Source: Kluyvera ascorbata ATCC 33433
GTDB lineage: Bacteria > Pseudomonadota > Gammaproteobacteria > Enterobacterales > Enterobacteriaceae
Reading direction: 5' to 3'
Assembly: GCF_000735365.1 (NCBI RefSeq)
Contig: NZ_JMPL01000030.1
Coordinates: 1 to 40,231, forward strand
Length of the DNA: 40,231 nt
Within the stretch, counting starts at the first letter, position 1, and the number at the start of each line of letters is the position of its first letter. The notes beneath the pieces are model-generated. The model ran no database searches and was not told where the DNA came from. It saw nothing but the letters and a program-made list of their open reading frames with translations. The position numbers and the translations under genes were made by a program. This document shows positions 32,749 through 40,231 of this stretch, piece by piece.

Positions 32749-34764
32749 CTAACTCTGATCTCCCGGAAGCAGTGAATTGTCCTTACCCAAATAATCTTGC
32801 TCAAACACGTCGATTGGCACGGCGCGCGCAAACAAAAAGCCCTGCAGGATATCGACATCCGCCGCTCGCAGCCACGCATATTGCTCTTTACTTTCAACAC
32901 CTTCCGCAACCATCTTCAGGTTAAGACTACGCCCAAGCTGGATGATAGCCGCCACCATGCTGGTATCTTCCGGCAGGCTGTCGATAAAGATTTTGTCAAT
33001 CTTGAGAATGTCCACGGGGACCGATTTCATATGCTGTAGCTGACGCAGACCGGCGTAGCCCATACCAAAATCATCCAGCGCAATTCTGACCCCGGCGTTA
33101 CGCAGTGGGCGTAAAATCGCCACGGCGGCTTTCGGGTCGTCAATACGTCGGCTTTCCGTCACTTCCAGAATCAGCGTACCCGGCGCGATGCGGTATCGGT
33201 TGAGCAGCGCCAGCATGTCAGAAACCATATCGTGATGCAGAAGCTGTAGCGCAGAGATGTTGACTGAAATCGGCAGCATAATGCCGCGCGACTGCCAGAC
33301 GGCAAGCTGGCGGCAGGATTCTTCAAGCACCCAGTGCCCGACCGTCACCATCAGGCCGCAGGACTCAATGCTGTCGATAAGATCGTTGGGCAGCGCCCAG
33401 CTTCCGTCCGGCTGGCGCTGACGCAGCAGGACTTCCGCGCTGCACACCTTGCCAGTCGTGGTCGCCACCTGAGGCTGGAGCCAGATAGAAAACTGCTGGT
33501 TATCCAGCGCGGTCAGAATGTCGCTCTCTTCAGTCAGGCGCTTTTGCGCTTTTACCATCTGCTCCGGGTCGAAAAACTCAAGCTGGTTTTTCCCTTTACG
33601 GCGGGCAGTAAAGGCCGCCGAGAGCGAGCGGCGGTAGAACTGTTCCGCCGTGAGTCCGTCGTTGTACATCGCAATACCCACGCTGGCGCTTGGACGCAGC
33701 TGAATACCTTGCAACGGCAAACGTTCATTGATGATAGTGAGTATTTGCTGACCTAATGTAATCGCATGCCACGGCTCTTTGACGTCGTAGGCCAGAATCG
33801 CAAAGTCGTAGCCGCTCACCTGCGCCAGCACCATGCGCGGCGAAATCACCTGTTTAATCTTCTCAGCCAGCGTCAGCAGCAGCATTTCCCGCTGCTCTTC
33901 TTTCAGTACGCCCGCGGTGTCCTGCAAGGTTTCACAGGCGACGGTCAGCAACGCCACCGGCGTTTTGCGCGCCAGACTCTGCTCCAGCAGCCCTAACAGG
34001 AAAGCCTTATTTGGCAGGTCTGAGACCGGGAAACGGGTCGACTGGCCGCTCAGTTCGTCATACTGGCGCAGCAGCGCCTGCTGGTTACGGTTGTAGCTGC
34101 GTACCAGCGTACCGATTTCATCGTCATGATGCAGGCGCGGTAGCGAAAGCTGATGGCCAATGCGATCGGCCCCCGGCAGGTCGTGAATCTCATAGGCAAT
34201 GCTGCGCAGCGGCCTGACAATCAGCCGATTGATGCACCAGGTCAGCGCCACGGTCAGCATCAAAACGAGTAAAAAGTAAGCGGTCACTATCGTTGCCAGC
34301 GCGCTCATCACGAACTTATACATACGATAAGGATCGGCCTGAAGCACCAGATAGGCCAACGGCTGTGGGTTTGCCGGACGCTCCAGCGAATACAGCGGCA
34401 GTGAAATTTGTACCGGGAGTTCAAAAATACGCGTGATGTTAACCGGAACCGGACGCTCTGGAATAAAGCTCATCCGCAGCGCCTGAAACTGGTTTGGCAG
34501 CACCACGTCGGCACGACTCACGATGCCCGCAGGTTGAATGCGTTCAAGAATGGACTCTGCTTCGGGAATATCGGCTTTAAGGATGGCCGCCGACAGCGGT
34601 TGACGTACCGAGCGGGCGATACTCTCTAATTGCGTCGCGGTGTTATAGCGATCCTGCTGGACAAAGTGGAACAATAAGATGAAGCAAAAGACGAATAAAA
34701 ACAACATGGTAACAACTGCCACCATGGCCATTTGTTTTATTGTAAGGGAACGGCTAACGCGCAA
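32749..34764 (-). CDS. pdeK: c-di-GMP phosphodiesterase-family protein PdeK (YhjK) with HAMP, degenerate GGDEF and EAL
   Basis: A 671-residue membrane protein close to E. coli YhjK. Order: TM1 (about 12-35), periplasmic sensor loop, TM2 (about 150-172), HAMP (about 173-225), GGDEF-like domain and C-terminal EAL domain. The GGDEF signature reads SGYDF (about residue 325), so diguanylate cyclase activity is not expected. The EAL domain keeps [43 protein letters not shown] and AEGVES, so it should bind and probably cleave c-di-GMP. The start is TTG at 34764, supported by GGAG eight bases upstream and by the conserved [15 protein letters not shown]-terminus. It lies between dctA and the cellulose genes as in E. 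coli. Confidence 0.94.
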   Translation of the reverse strand: MRVSRSLTIKQMAMVAVVTMLFLFVFCFILLFHFVQQDRYNTATQLESIARSVRQPLSAAILKADIPEAESILERIQPAGIVSRADVVLPNQFQALRMSFIPERPVPVNITRIFELPVQISLPLYSLERPANPQPLAYLVLQADPYRMYKFVMSALATIVTAYFLLVLMLTVALTWCINRLIVRPLRSIAYEIHDLPGADRIGHQLSLPRLHHDDEIGTLVRSYNRNQQALLRQYDELSGQSTRFPVSDLPNKAFLLGLLEQSLARKTPVALLTVACETLQDTAGVLKEEQREMLLLTLAEKIKQVISPRMVLAQVSGYDFAILAYDVKEPWHAITLGQQILTIINERLPLQGIQLRPSASVGIAMYNDGLTAEQFYRRSLSAAFTARRKGKNQLEFFDPEQMVKAQKRLTEESDILTALDNQQFSIWLQPQVATTTGKVCSAEVLLRQRQPDGSWALPNDLIDSIESCGLMVTVGHWVLEESCRQLAVWQSRGIMLPISVNISALQLLHHDMVSDMLALLNRYRIAPGTLILEVTESRRIDDPKAAVAILRPLRNAGVRIALDDFGMGYAGLRQLQHMKSVPVDILKIDKIFIDSLPEDTSMVAAIIQLGRSLNLKMVAEGVESKEQYAWLRAADVDILQGFLFARAVPIDVFEQDYLGKDNSLLPGDQS

Positions 34765-34847
34765 AAGAGCTCTCCACTAATACGAACGTATTGCTCAGGC
34801 AACGAGAATAACGAGGCTGGCGACAAAGTCAAAATAGACTCCGTCGT

Positions 34848-34880
34848 AATAATTATAACCCGGCGTAGTACCGGGTTATA
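34848..34880 (-). terminator. Terminator of the bcs operon (after bcsC)
   Basis: TATAACCCGG, loop CGTAGTA, CCGGGTTATA (34854-34880): a perfect 10-base stem 32 bases after the bcsC stop, followed on the minus strand by the A/T-rich ATTATTA. Confidence 0.75.
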
Positions 34881-34912
34881 TAAGACGAATACCTATATTC
34901 GGAACGGCAGGA

Positions 34913-37900
34913 TTACCAGTCTGCGTAAGGCGTGAGCGGCTGCGGTGGCATATCAAGGTCGCCCTGCCAGCCGGCGGCAGAGTAACGCACGTAAAGCAAC
35001 GCGTGACTCGGGGTGTAATCCTTCGCCTGCTGGATATCGACACCTGCGCCCACAAACCAGTTGGATGTCACACGACGTTCGATGATGGCTCTCGCGGTGT
35101 AGCCGAAGCCCTGGCTACTGCCGCCGTGGTTTACATCCTCGCTGGCTTTTTGCTTCCAGGGTTGCGGAATCAGGTTCATCAGCGGATAGCGCGGCTCCGT
35201 ACTGGTGCGCGAATGCGACCAGGAAACCGAACCACCTAACTCCCACGACCAGTTTTCCGTACGTTCACGCCAGTTAACCGGCACCGCAAACGACACATAC
35301 TCCTGCGGGCTGTAGTAGCCCCCCTGACCAAGGGTGTAGCCGCTCAGATCCTTCTGGTAGTGCCAGATCATGTTGTTGAGCCCAACGGTCACCCGACGGT
35401 TATTCTCGTTGATAACCTTGTAGTAATACCCCGTCATCCAACGAACGCGCCAGTTGTCGTCTACGTTTTTACCCGACAGTTGGTCGCCACCGAGCGAAGC
35501 CCATACGCCGTTGGCTTCACCTTTGTCATAACTCAGGCTAATGCCGCCGCCGTTAGCGCGCACGCCACCCCAGGTCGTGCCTGTGTGTGCGCCATTGTCG
35601 TTATCCTTTTGCCCACCAAATGCCAGTAGCGAGCTGGAGATCGGGCGACGATGCGCGTTAACCGTGTAACCCAGCGGGCCGACGTCGCTGCTGTAGCTCA
35701 GGCCACCGACCACATCCACCACGTTAAAGCCCATCGGGGTGGTGCCAATATCTGCGTTACAGGTGTCATTTTTCCAGCCAATCGCCACGCTGGCACCGCT
35801 GTCGCTTTGGTGCGTTGACCCGCTACAGGCAGATAAATCACAGGTGCCCCACTGTTTCTTATACTGGTCATTTTTATCGGTGGAGAAACTCCCCGCGTCC
35901 ATGTTCACCAGATCCGAACGGAAGAACATGCGACCATCGGCCAGCGGCGCGTCCACCTGGAACATCGTGGTATGGGCTTTCAGATCGGAATAGCCACCCG
36001 TACCGCTTGAACCCCAGTAATCGTGCTGTAGCGTGACGTTTAAATCCTGCTGGCGATATAAATCCGCCGCGTCGCTGCGCACGCCGCGCTTGAGCCAGTC
36101 GTCTTTTTCGTCGTTACGCGTCAGACGGGTAAAGGTGTCGTTATCCACCGGCCGCGTTGGCGTGACCTGCGCGGCTACCATCGCATCTTTGTAGGTTTCC
36201 AGCGCCTGTTTCGGGTTTCCATCCTGCGCCTGATAACGGGCGGCATCACGCAGCACCATCGCGGTATCCATTGACGGTGGCTGCGCTTTTGCCTGCGGGA
36301 TCAGGGCGGTCATCATTTGCTGAGCCGCGGCGGTATCACCCAGTTTTGCGCTAACCAACGCGATACGGCGCTGAGTATTGAGTGAACGTTCGCCCTCCGC
36401 GGGCAATTGCGCCAGTTGCTGGCGGGCTGCCAGCGCGTTGCCATCAGCAGCATAGACTTCCGCCATGCCCAGATGCGCATCGTCGTCATGCGGGTCTTTC
36501 GCCAACACGGCGTTATATTCCGCAAGCGCAACGGCATTATCGCCCCGCTGCTGCGCCCAGTCGGCGAGCGTCGAGTGAATACGAGCGGATTCAGGCTGCT
36601 GTTTTAACAGCGCAATCGCCTGCACTTCCTGGCCGCCATCGCGTAGACGGTTGGCCTGAGCAATCAGTTGGTCGCTGCGCAGACGCTGGTCAAGCTCACG
36701 AATGTTATCGCTCCACTGCGCCTGCGGCAGCGCCGCCAGATGCGCCAGCGCGGCCTGGTCCTGACCATTTCCGGAAAGATAAAGCCCGTTGGCGTAGACC
36801 TGATCGGCATCGGTTGGCTTTTTACGCGCCAGATTGAGCATCAGATTGTCGGCTTCGCCGCGCTGCCCGGCGCTCACCAGGTCACGGGAGAGGCGATAGG
36901 TGATCCACACATCGTCCGGCGAGAGCGCCAGTCGACGGCGTTGAATTTCAGCCGCTTGCGCCCAACGCCCCTGATTCTCAAACGCTTCAGCCTGCTGGGA
37001 GAGACGGTCATTGGTCAGGCTGCGTTCGATATCGTCAATGCTGCGGCGCTGGCTGGCGGAAAGGCTGTTGATAAAGGCGGTCGCCTTTTCCGGCGACTCG
37101 GCGCGATAAATATTCGCCAGTCCGCGTACCGCGCTGCTGTTGCCGCGGTCGAGACGCAGCGCCTGCTGATAGAAACGTTCTGCCGAGGCGCTATCTTTGC
37201 GCGCCATCGCCACATCGCCCAGCCCCAGCACCGCATAGCTGTCCGTTGCATCAAGCTTACGCGCCTGCTGGTAGAAACCTTCAGCCTGCGCCAGATTGTT
37301 GGCCTTGAGCGCCGCATCGCCTTTGCGAATCAGCGGCCAGTAGAGTTGCCAGGTCTGCGGCGTATTGTCCGCTGCCTGCGCCACTTTTTCCTGTTCTACC
37401 GCTTTGGCGCGCAGAACCGGGTCCGCCATCTGCTTTTGCTGATCGGCCAGCATCGCCCGGGCGCTGTCCGCCGATTCACCGCTGCTGAAAATCATCAGAT
37501 AGCGCTGTAGGGCTTGTACGCTGGACGGGCTGACGGGCTGGTCTTTGATAGATTTAAACCACAGGTCGCTCGCCGGTCCGCGCCCGCTTGACGATTTCGC
37601 CATTTGCTCCAGCACGTTAAACGCGTCATCACGCTGGTTAGCGGCAAGCAGCATATTGGCGAGCGTCATTTGCAGGCCAACGTTACCTGGGTTCTGCTTG
37701 TTCAGCGTTTGCAGGTGTTTGAGCGCTTCATCGCGTCGTGCCGGAATTTTGGCTACCGTGGTCCAGTACTCTACCGCGTAGTCACCGTCCGGCGGCGCAC
37801 CGTTAAAGGCTTTTTCATAGTCGGCCAGCGCTTCCGGCACGTGCCCGGTTGTCGCCAGCAAACGCGCCTGCTGAAGCGCCTGACGACCCGCATCGGTGTT

Positions 37901-38221
37901 CAGGCCAATTTCCACGCGGGCGGTGTTATATTCCGTTGAATTGGGGGCGACCTGCGCCAGCTTTTGCAGCTGTTTTTGCGCGCCAGCGGTGTCGCCCTGG
38001 CGCAGCAGGTAGCGCAGACGCGCCGCTAGCACCTGTGGATTGTTGGGATTAATCAGCTCCAGCCGATACAGCGATTGCTGCACCAAATCATCCCGTTTGC
38101 TGGCTTCTCCAAGGCGCACCTGGTTGAGCAGCTGCTCTTCTGCCGAGGTGTCCGCATAGCCTGGCTGTACCAGCGTCAGGCCCAGAGAGAGGGTGATTAA
38201 ACTTAATGTGAACTTGCGCAT
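34913..38221 (-). CDS. bcsC: Cellulose synthase outer-membrane export subunit BcsC
   Basis: A 1102-residue protein: signal peptide to about residue 23 (LTLVQPGYA), a long periplasmic solenoid of TPR repeats (about 25-760), then a 16-strand outer-membrane barrel with conserved [50 protein letters not shown] and the C-terminal LTPYADW. It guides the glucan through the periplasm and out of the cell. E. coli K-12 BcsC has 1157 residues; by recall alignment the missing 55 or so fall around residues 270-297, between [12 protein letters not shown] and GDAALKANN, inside the TPR region. The reading frame is intact. It overlaps bcsZ by 19 bases, and GGGG seven bases upstream serves as ribosome site. 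Confidence 0.96.
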   Translation of the reverse strand: MRKFTLSLITLSLGLTLVQPGYADTSAEEQLLNQVRLGEASKRDDLVQQSLYRLELINPNNPQVLAARLRYLLRQGDTAGAQKQLQKLAQVAPNSTEYNTARVEIGLNTDAGRQALQQARLLATTGHVPEALADYEKAFNGAPPDGDYAVEYWTTVAKIPARRDEALKHLQTLNKQNPGNVGLQMTLANMLLAANQRDDAFNVLEQMAKSSSGRGPASDLWFKSIKDQPVSPSSVQALQRYLMIFSSGESADSARAMLADQQKQMADPVLRAKAVEQEKVAQAADNTPQTWQLYWPLIRKGDAALKANNLAQAEGFYQQARKLDATDSYAVLGLGDVAMARKDSASAERFYQQALRLDRGNSSAVRGLANIYRAESPEKATAFINSLSASQRRSIDDIERSLTNDRLSQQAEAFENQGRWAQAAEIQRRRLALSPDDVWITYRLSRDLVSAGQRGEADNLMLNLARKKPTDADQVYANGLYLSGNGQDQAALAHLAALPQAQWSDNIRELDQRLRSDQLIAQANRLRDGGQEVQAIALLKQQPESARIHSTLADWAQQRGDNAVALAEYNAVLAKDPHDDDAHLGMAEVYAADGNALAARQQLAQLPAEGERSLNTQRRIALVSAKLGDTAAAQQMMTALIPQAKAQPPSMDTAMVLRDAARYQAQDGNPKQALETYKDAMVAAQVTPTRPVDNDTFTRLTRNDEKDDWLKRGVRSDAADLYRQQDLNVTLQHDYWGSSGTGGYSDLKAHTTMFQVDAPLADGRMFFRSDLVNMDAGSFSTDKNDQYKKQWGTCDLSACSGSTHQSDSGASVAIGWKNDTCNADIGTTPMGFNVVDVVGGLSYSSDVGPLGYTVNAHRRPISSSLLAFGGQKDNDNGAHTGTTWGGVRANGGGISLSYDKGEANGVWASLGGDQLSGKNVDDNWRVRWMTGYYYKVINENNRRVTVGLNNMIWHYQKDLSGYTLGQGGYYSPQEYVSFAVPVNWRERTENWSWELGGSVSWSHSRTSTEPRYPLMNLIPQPWKQKASEDVNHGGSSQGFGYTARAIIERRVTSNWFVGAGVDIQQAKDYTPSHALLYVRYSAAGWQGDLDMPPQPLTPYADW

Positions 38222-39300
38222 TCCTGGCCCCAGTCAGGTAGTAATTCGCCGCGGGCGCTAAAGCGAAAACGGTGTTGATCCCAGCCCTGACCAAAGAGGG
38301 TCAGAACAAAATTATAATAAGCATCCGCGCCGGGAAAATGGTCAGCTACGCGCTGGCGCTGAACGGCCTGCGCATCGCGATTTTGTAGGAATGGAATCAG
38401 CGAAGCTGAAAAACCGACCGGGCCATCGCCGGTCACCGCCCCGGTAGCCGTCGCGACTTTTTCCGGGGGAACGCCCTGCTTCACGGTCTGTGCCGCCATC
38501 GCGTTAAAGCGTTTAAGCAGACGGGCTTTTTGCGGGTCGGCATCGTGCATCATGCCTACCCATAAATAGACGCGAATGGCATCGTAGCTGCCTACCAGGT
38601 TTGCTTCCTTCAGCAGCCAGCCATTTTTTTTGTCGTAGCTTACCCAGTCCGGCGAGAAACCCTTCGGAGCGGTATCGAGGAGCAGCTTCAGGTTGGTATC
38701 GCGAAGGGTCGTCCATGGCGCGCCAAAACGGCTGAAATACTGCGCCACCTGCGGTGGGAAATAGCTTGGGTTGAAGCGCCAGCGCGCCTCTTCAGCAAAG
38801 CCAACCCGACCGGGCAGCAGCATCAGCCCTAGACCGGGGACTGTCACCACTTCGCCGTCGGCAATCTTCGCCAGCAGCGCCTTACCCGTTGCCGTGTAAT
38901 CTTCATTTTTCCACAGACGACCGGCTTCCAGCAGCGTCCAGGCAATCCAGATATCGGAATCCGAGGCGGAGTTGCTGTCCAGCACCGTCCACTCGTCATC
39001 GCTCTTTTTGCCCCATAGCCACGCTGGAAGGTGTTCGCGCAGCGAGCCCTGCGCGAGGTTGTTTTGCGTCCAGCCAAGCAGGGTGGCGAAAGTCTGCTGG
39101 TCGTTCGCGGCAAGGGCAAAGAACAGCGCATAGCTTTGCCCTTCCGAGGTGGTTATTTTACGCGCATCGCTGGGATCGATAACGCGACCTTCCGCGCTCA
39201 CGAAATCTTGCTTGAACTGCTCCCAGGCAGGCCAGTTACAGGCGGCCTGTACCTGACCGCCGAGGGCGCATAGCAGAGCTATCCAGCGAAGCATTTTCAT
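38203..39300 (-). CDS. bcsZ: Endo-1,4-beta-glucanase BcsZ (GH8)
   Basis: A 365-residue periplasmic cellulase of glycoside hydrolase family 8 (E. coli 368). It trims nascent cellulose and is needed for normal export. The signal peptide is [19 protein letters not shown]. The catalytic acid is E53 in [11 protein letters not shown] and the base is D240 in [14 protein letters not shown]; both match the E. coli residues E55 and D243. The C-terminal [20 protein letters not shown] is near identical to E. coli. It lies six bases after the bcsB stop and overlaps bcsC, so bcsB-bcsZ-bcsC are one translationally linked unit. Confidence 0.97.
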   Translation of the reverse strand: MKMLRWIALLCALGGQVQAACNWPAWEQFKQDFVSAEGRVIDPSDARKITTSEGQSYALFFALAANDQQTFATLLGWTQNNLAQGSLREHLPAWLWGKKSDDEWTVLDSNSASDSDIWIAWTLLEAGRLWKNEDYTATGKALLAKIADGEVVTVPGLGLMLLPGRVGFAEEARWRFNPSYFPPQVAQYFSRFGAPWTTLRDTNLKLLLDTAPKGFSPDWVSYDKKNGWLLKEANLVGSYDAIRVYLWVGMMHDADPQKARLLKRFNAMAAQTVKQGVPPEKVATATGAVTGDGPVGFSASLIPFLQNRDAQAVQRQRVADHFPGADAYYNFVLTLFGQGWDQHRFRFSARGELLPDWGQECASSH

Positions 39301-39306
39301 CGCGGC

Positions 39307-40231
39307 TTACTCGTCTTCCGGGTTCAGACGACGACGGCTGATGATACGTAGCAGACGCCACAGTACCCAAGCCAGCAGCACGATGCTAATTGCCGCAAAG
39401 ATAGCCAGCAGCACCGGGTGGTTAGAGAGTGCAAACCATACGCGCTCGAACCACGGCAGGTGCCCAACATAGTAAATATCGCCTACGCGCAGGCTGTTCA
39501 CGCCGGACTCACGAATCACCGACACCGAGCCAAACATCGCCGCACGTTTACCGCTATCGTTCAGCGCGTTGTTCAGCAGGTCATATCCGCTGGCGCTGTC
39601 GGCAAGCAGCGCCACCACGCTACGCTGTTTGAAATACGGTGATTCAAAGCCAACCACGGCAGCCATTGGGCCAGAAGAGGTGATCCCAGCCTGTACGCTA
39701 GGCTGACGATCGTCGGTATCCAGATAGATACTCGGCAGGTCGTTATGGCGCATCGGCGTTTTCACCCAGCTCTGGGTCGCATCCACCAGCAGGTCAATTT
39801 GCTTGTCGTTCTTGAGTTGTTGTGGAATAGAGCCAATCAACAGCAGATCAGCGTCTTTGTCCTGAATCTTGCTACCGTCATCGACGATGGTCATGTTCGA
39901 CCCGGCCAGACCGGTCTGGCCGCCAATCACGCCCACGGTATTCAGCAGCGTGCTCACCTGTGCTTCAGACGGCTGCTTCGGCATGACGATAACCGTGTCA
40001 GAGAGGTCTGCCATACGGGTGAACGGGAAGCCTGCATTGGCGAACGTACGCAGGTCCGGCATCGGCAAGAAGTGATAGTAGTGCGAGAAGTCGATAGTGG
40101 AATCGTCGCCAATCACCACGTGGTTCTGTACCGGCTGGAAGGTCACACAGTTATCCACCGAGCCACCAGGCATCGGGTTCATATACTGGAAGTCGAAGCG
40201 CAACTGGTTCATCGCACCAAGACGCAACGCC
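39307..40231 (-). CDS. bcsB: Cyclic-di-GMP-associated cellulose synthase regulatory subunit BcsB, C-terminal part
   Basis: The frame enters from the right edge of the window; about 307 C-terminal residues are present of about 780 in E. coli BcsB. The segment covers the second half of the periplasmic region (RFDFQYMNPMPGG, TIDFSHYYHFLPMPDLRTFANAGFPFTRMADLSDT in parts, with carbohydrate-binding and flavodoxin-like domains). It ends in the single transmembrane anchor (VLLAIFAAISIVLLAWVLWRLL) with a basic cytoplasmic tail ending NPEDE. The anchor packs against BcsA to form the synthase. The gene is first of the three operon genes seen here; bcsA should lie beyond the right edge. Confidence 0.96.
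   Translation of the reverse strand, partial: ALRLGAMNQLRFDFQYMNPMPGGSVDNCVTFQPVQNHVVIGDDSTIDFSHYYHFLPMPDLRTFANAGFPFTRMADLSDTVIVMPKQPSEAQVSTLLNTVGVIGGQTGLAGSNMTIVDDGSKIQDKDADLLLIGSIPQQLKNDKQIDLLVDATQSWVKTPMRHNDLPSIYLDTDDRQPSVQAGITSSGPMAAVVGFESPYFKQRSVVALLADSASGYDLLNNALNDSGKRAAMFGSVSVIRESGVNSLRVGDIYYVGHLPWFERVWFALSNHPVLLAIFAAISIVLLAWVLWRLLRIISRRRLNPEDE

Overview
The window is chromosomal DNA from a motile member of the Enterobacteriaceae (Enterobacter/Citrobacter/Salmonella-like; the species cannot be fixed by eye). It is moderately GC-rich and fully packed with genes. Most proteins match Escherichia coli K-12 counterparts closely in sequence and length, and the order follows the E. coli 78-80 min region: rsmJ-prlC, rlmJ, gor, yhjB, yhjC, yhjD, yhjE, yhjG, pdeH, kdgK, yhjJ, dctA, pdeK, bcsC-bcsZ-bcsB. 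A consensus FliA (sigma-28) promoter in front of pdeH indicates a flagellated host. I saw no tRNA, rRNA, CRISPR array, insertion sequence or prophage.

Layout. 1-8963 is housekeeping backbone with small insertions: the 3' end of an FAD/NADH oxidoreductase gene; rsmJ and prlC (two genes read leftward, with a heat-shock-type promoter); a divergent LysE-type exporter/LysR regulator pair with a perfect operator-like palindrome; a secreted PAP2 acid phosphatase; rlmJ and gor. From about 8964 to 19960, between gor and yhjB, where E. coli K-12 carries ars, slp and the acid-fitness genes, this genome carries a different accessory block. It holds a MipA/OmpV (YiaT-like) outer-membrane protein with a divergent YiaU-like regulator; a FhuE-like TonB-dependent siderophore receptor divergent from a YncE-like secreted beta-propeller, each with a Fur box; a LysR regulator; a HycA-like protein joined to a bestrophin channel gene; a membrane-anchored HEPN protein (STY4199 family); a GNAT acetyltransferase; and a lysozyme-fold protein that has lost two of three catalytic residues.

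From 19936 rightward the order is E. coli-like again: yhjB, a short-chain dehydrogenase divergent from yhjC, yhjD, yhjE, yhjG, pdeH, kdgK, yhjJ, dctA, pdeK and the distal half of the cellulose operon. This segment is rich in cyclic-di-GMP biology: PdeH and PdeK are EAL phosphodiesterase-family proteins, and BcsB/BcsZ/BcsC form the periplasmic and outer-membrane part of the cellulose synthase, which c-di-GMP activates. BcsC is about 55 residues shorter than the K-12 protein because of a loss inside the TPR solenoid.

Most promising for follow-up: the catalytically degenerate lysozyme-like gene, the HEPN-TM-ankyrin-like protein, the HycA-like/bestrophin operon, and the doubly Fur-controlled receptor/propeller pair. 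Names rest on remembered family sequences and visible motifs; no database search was run.
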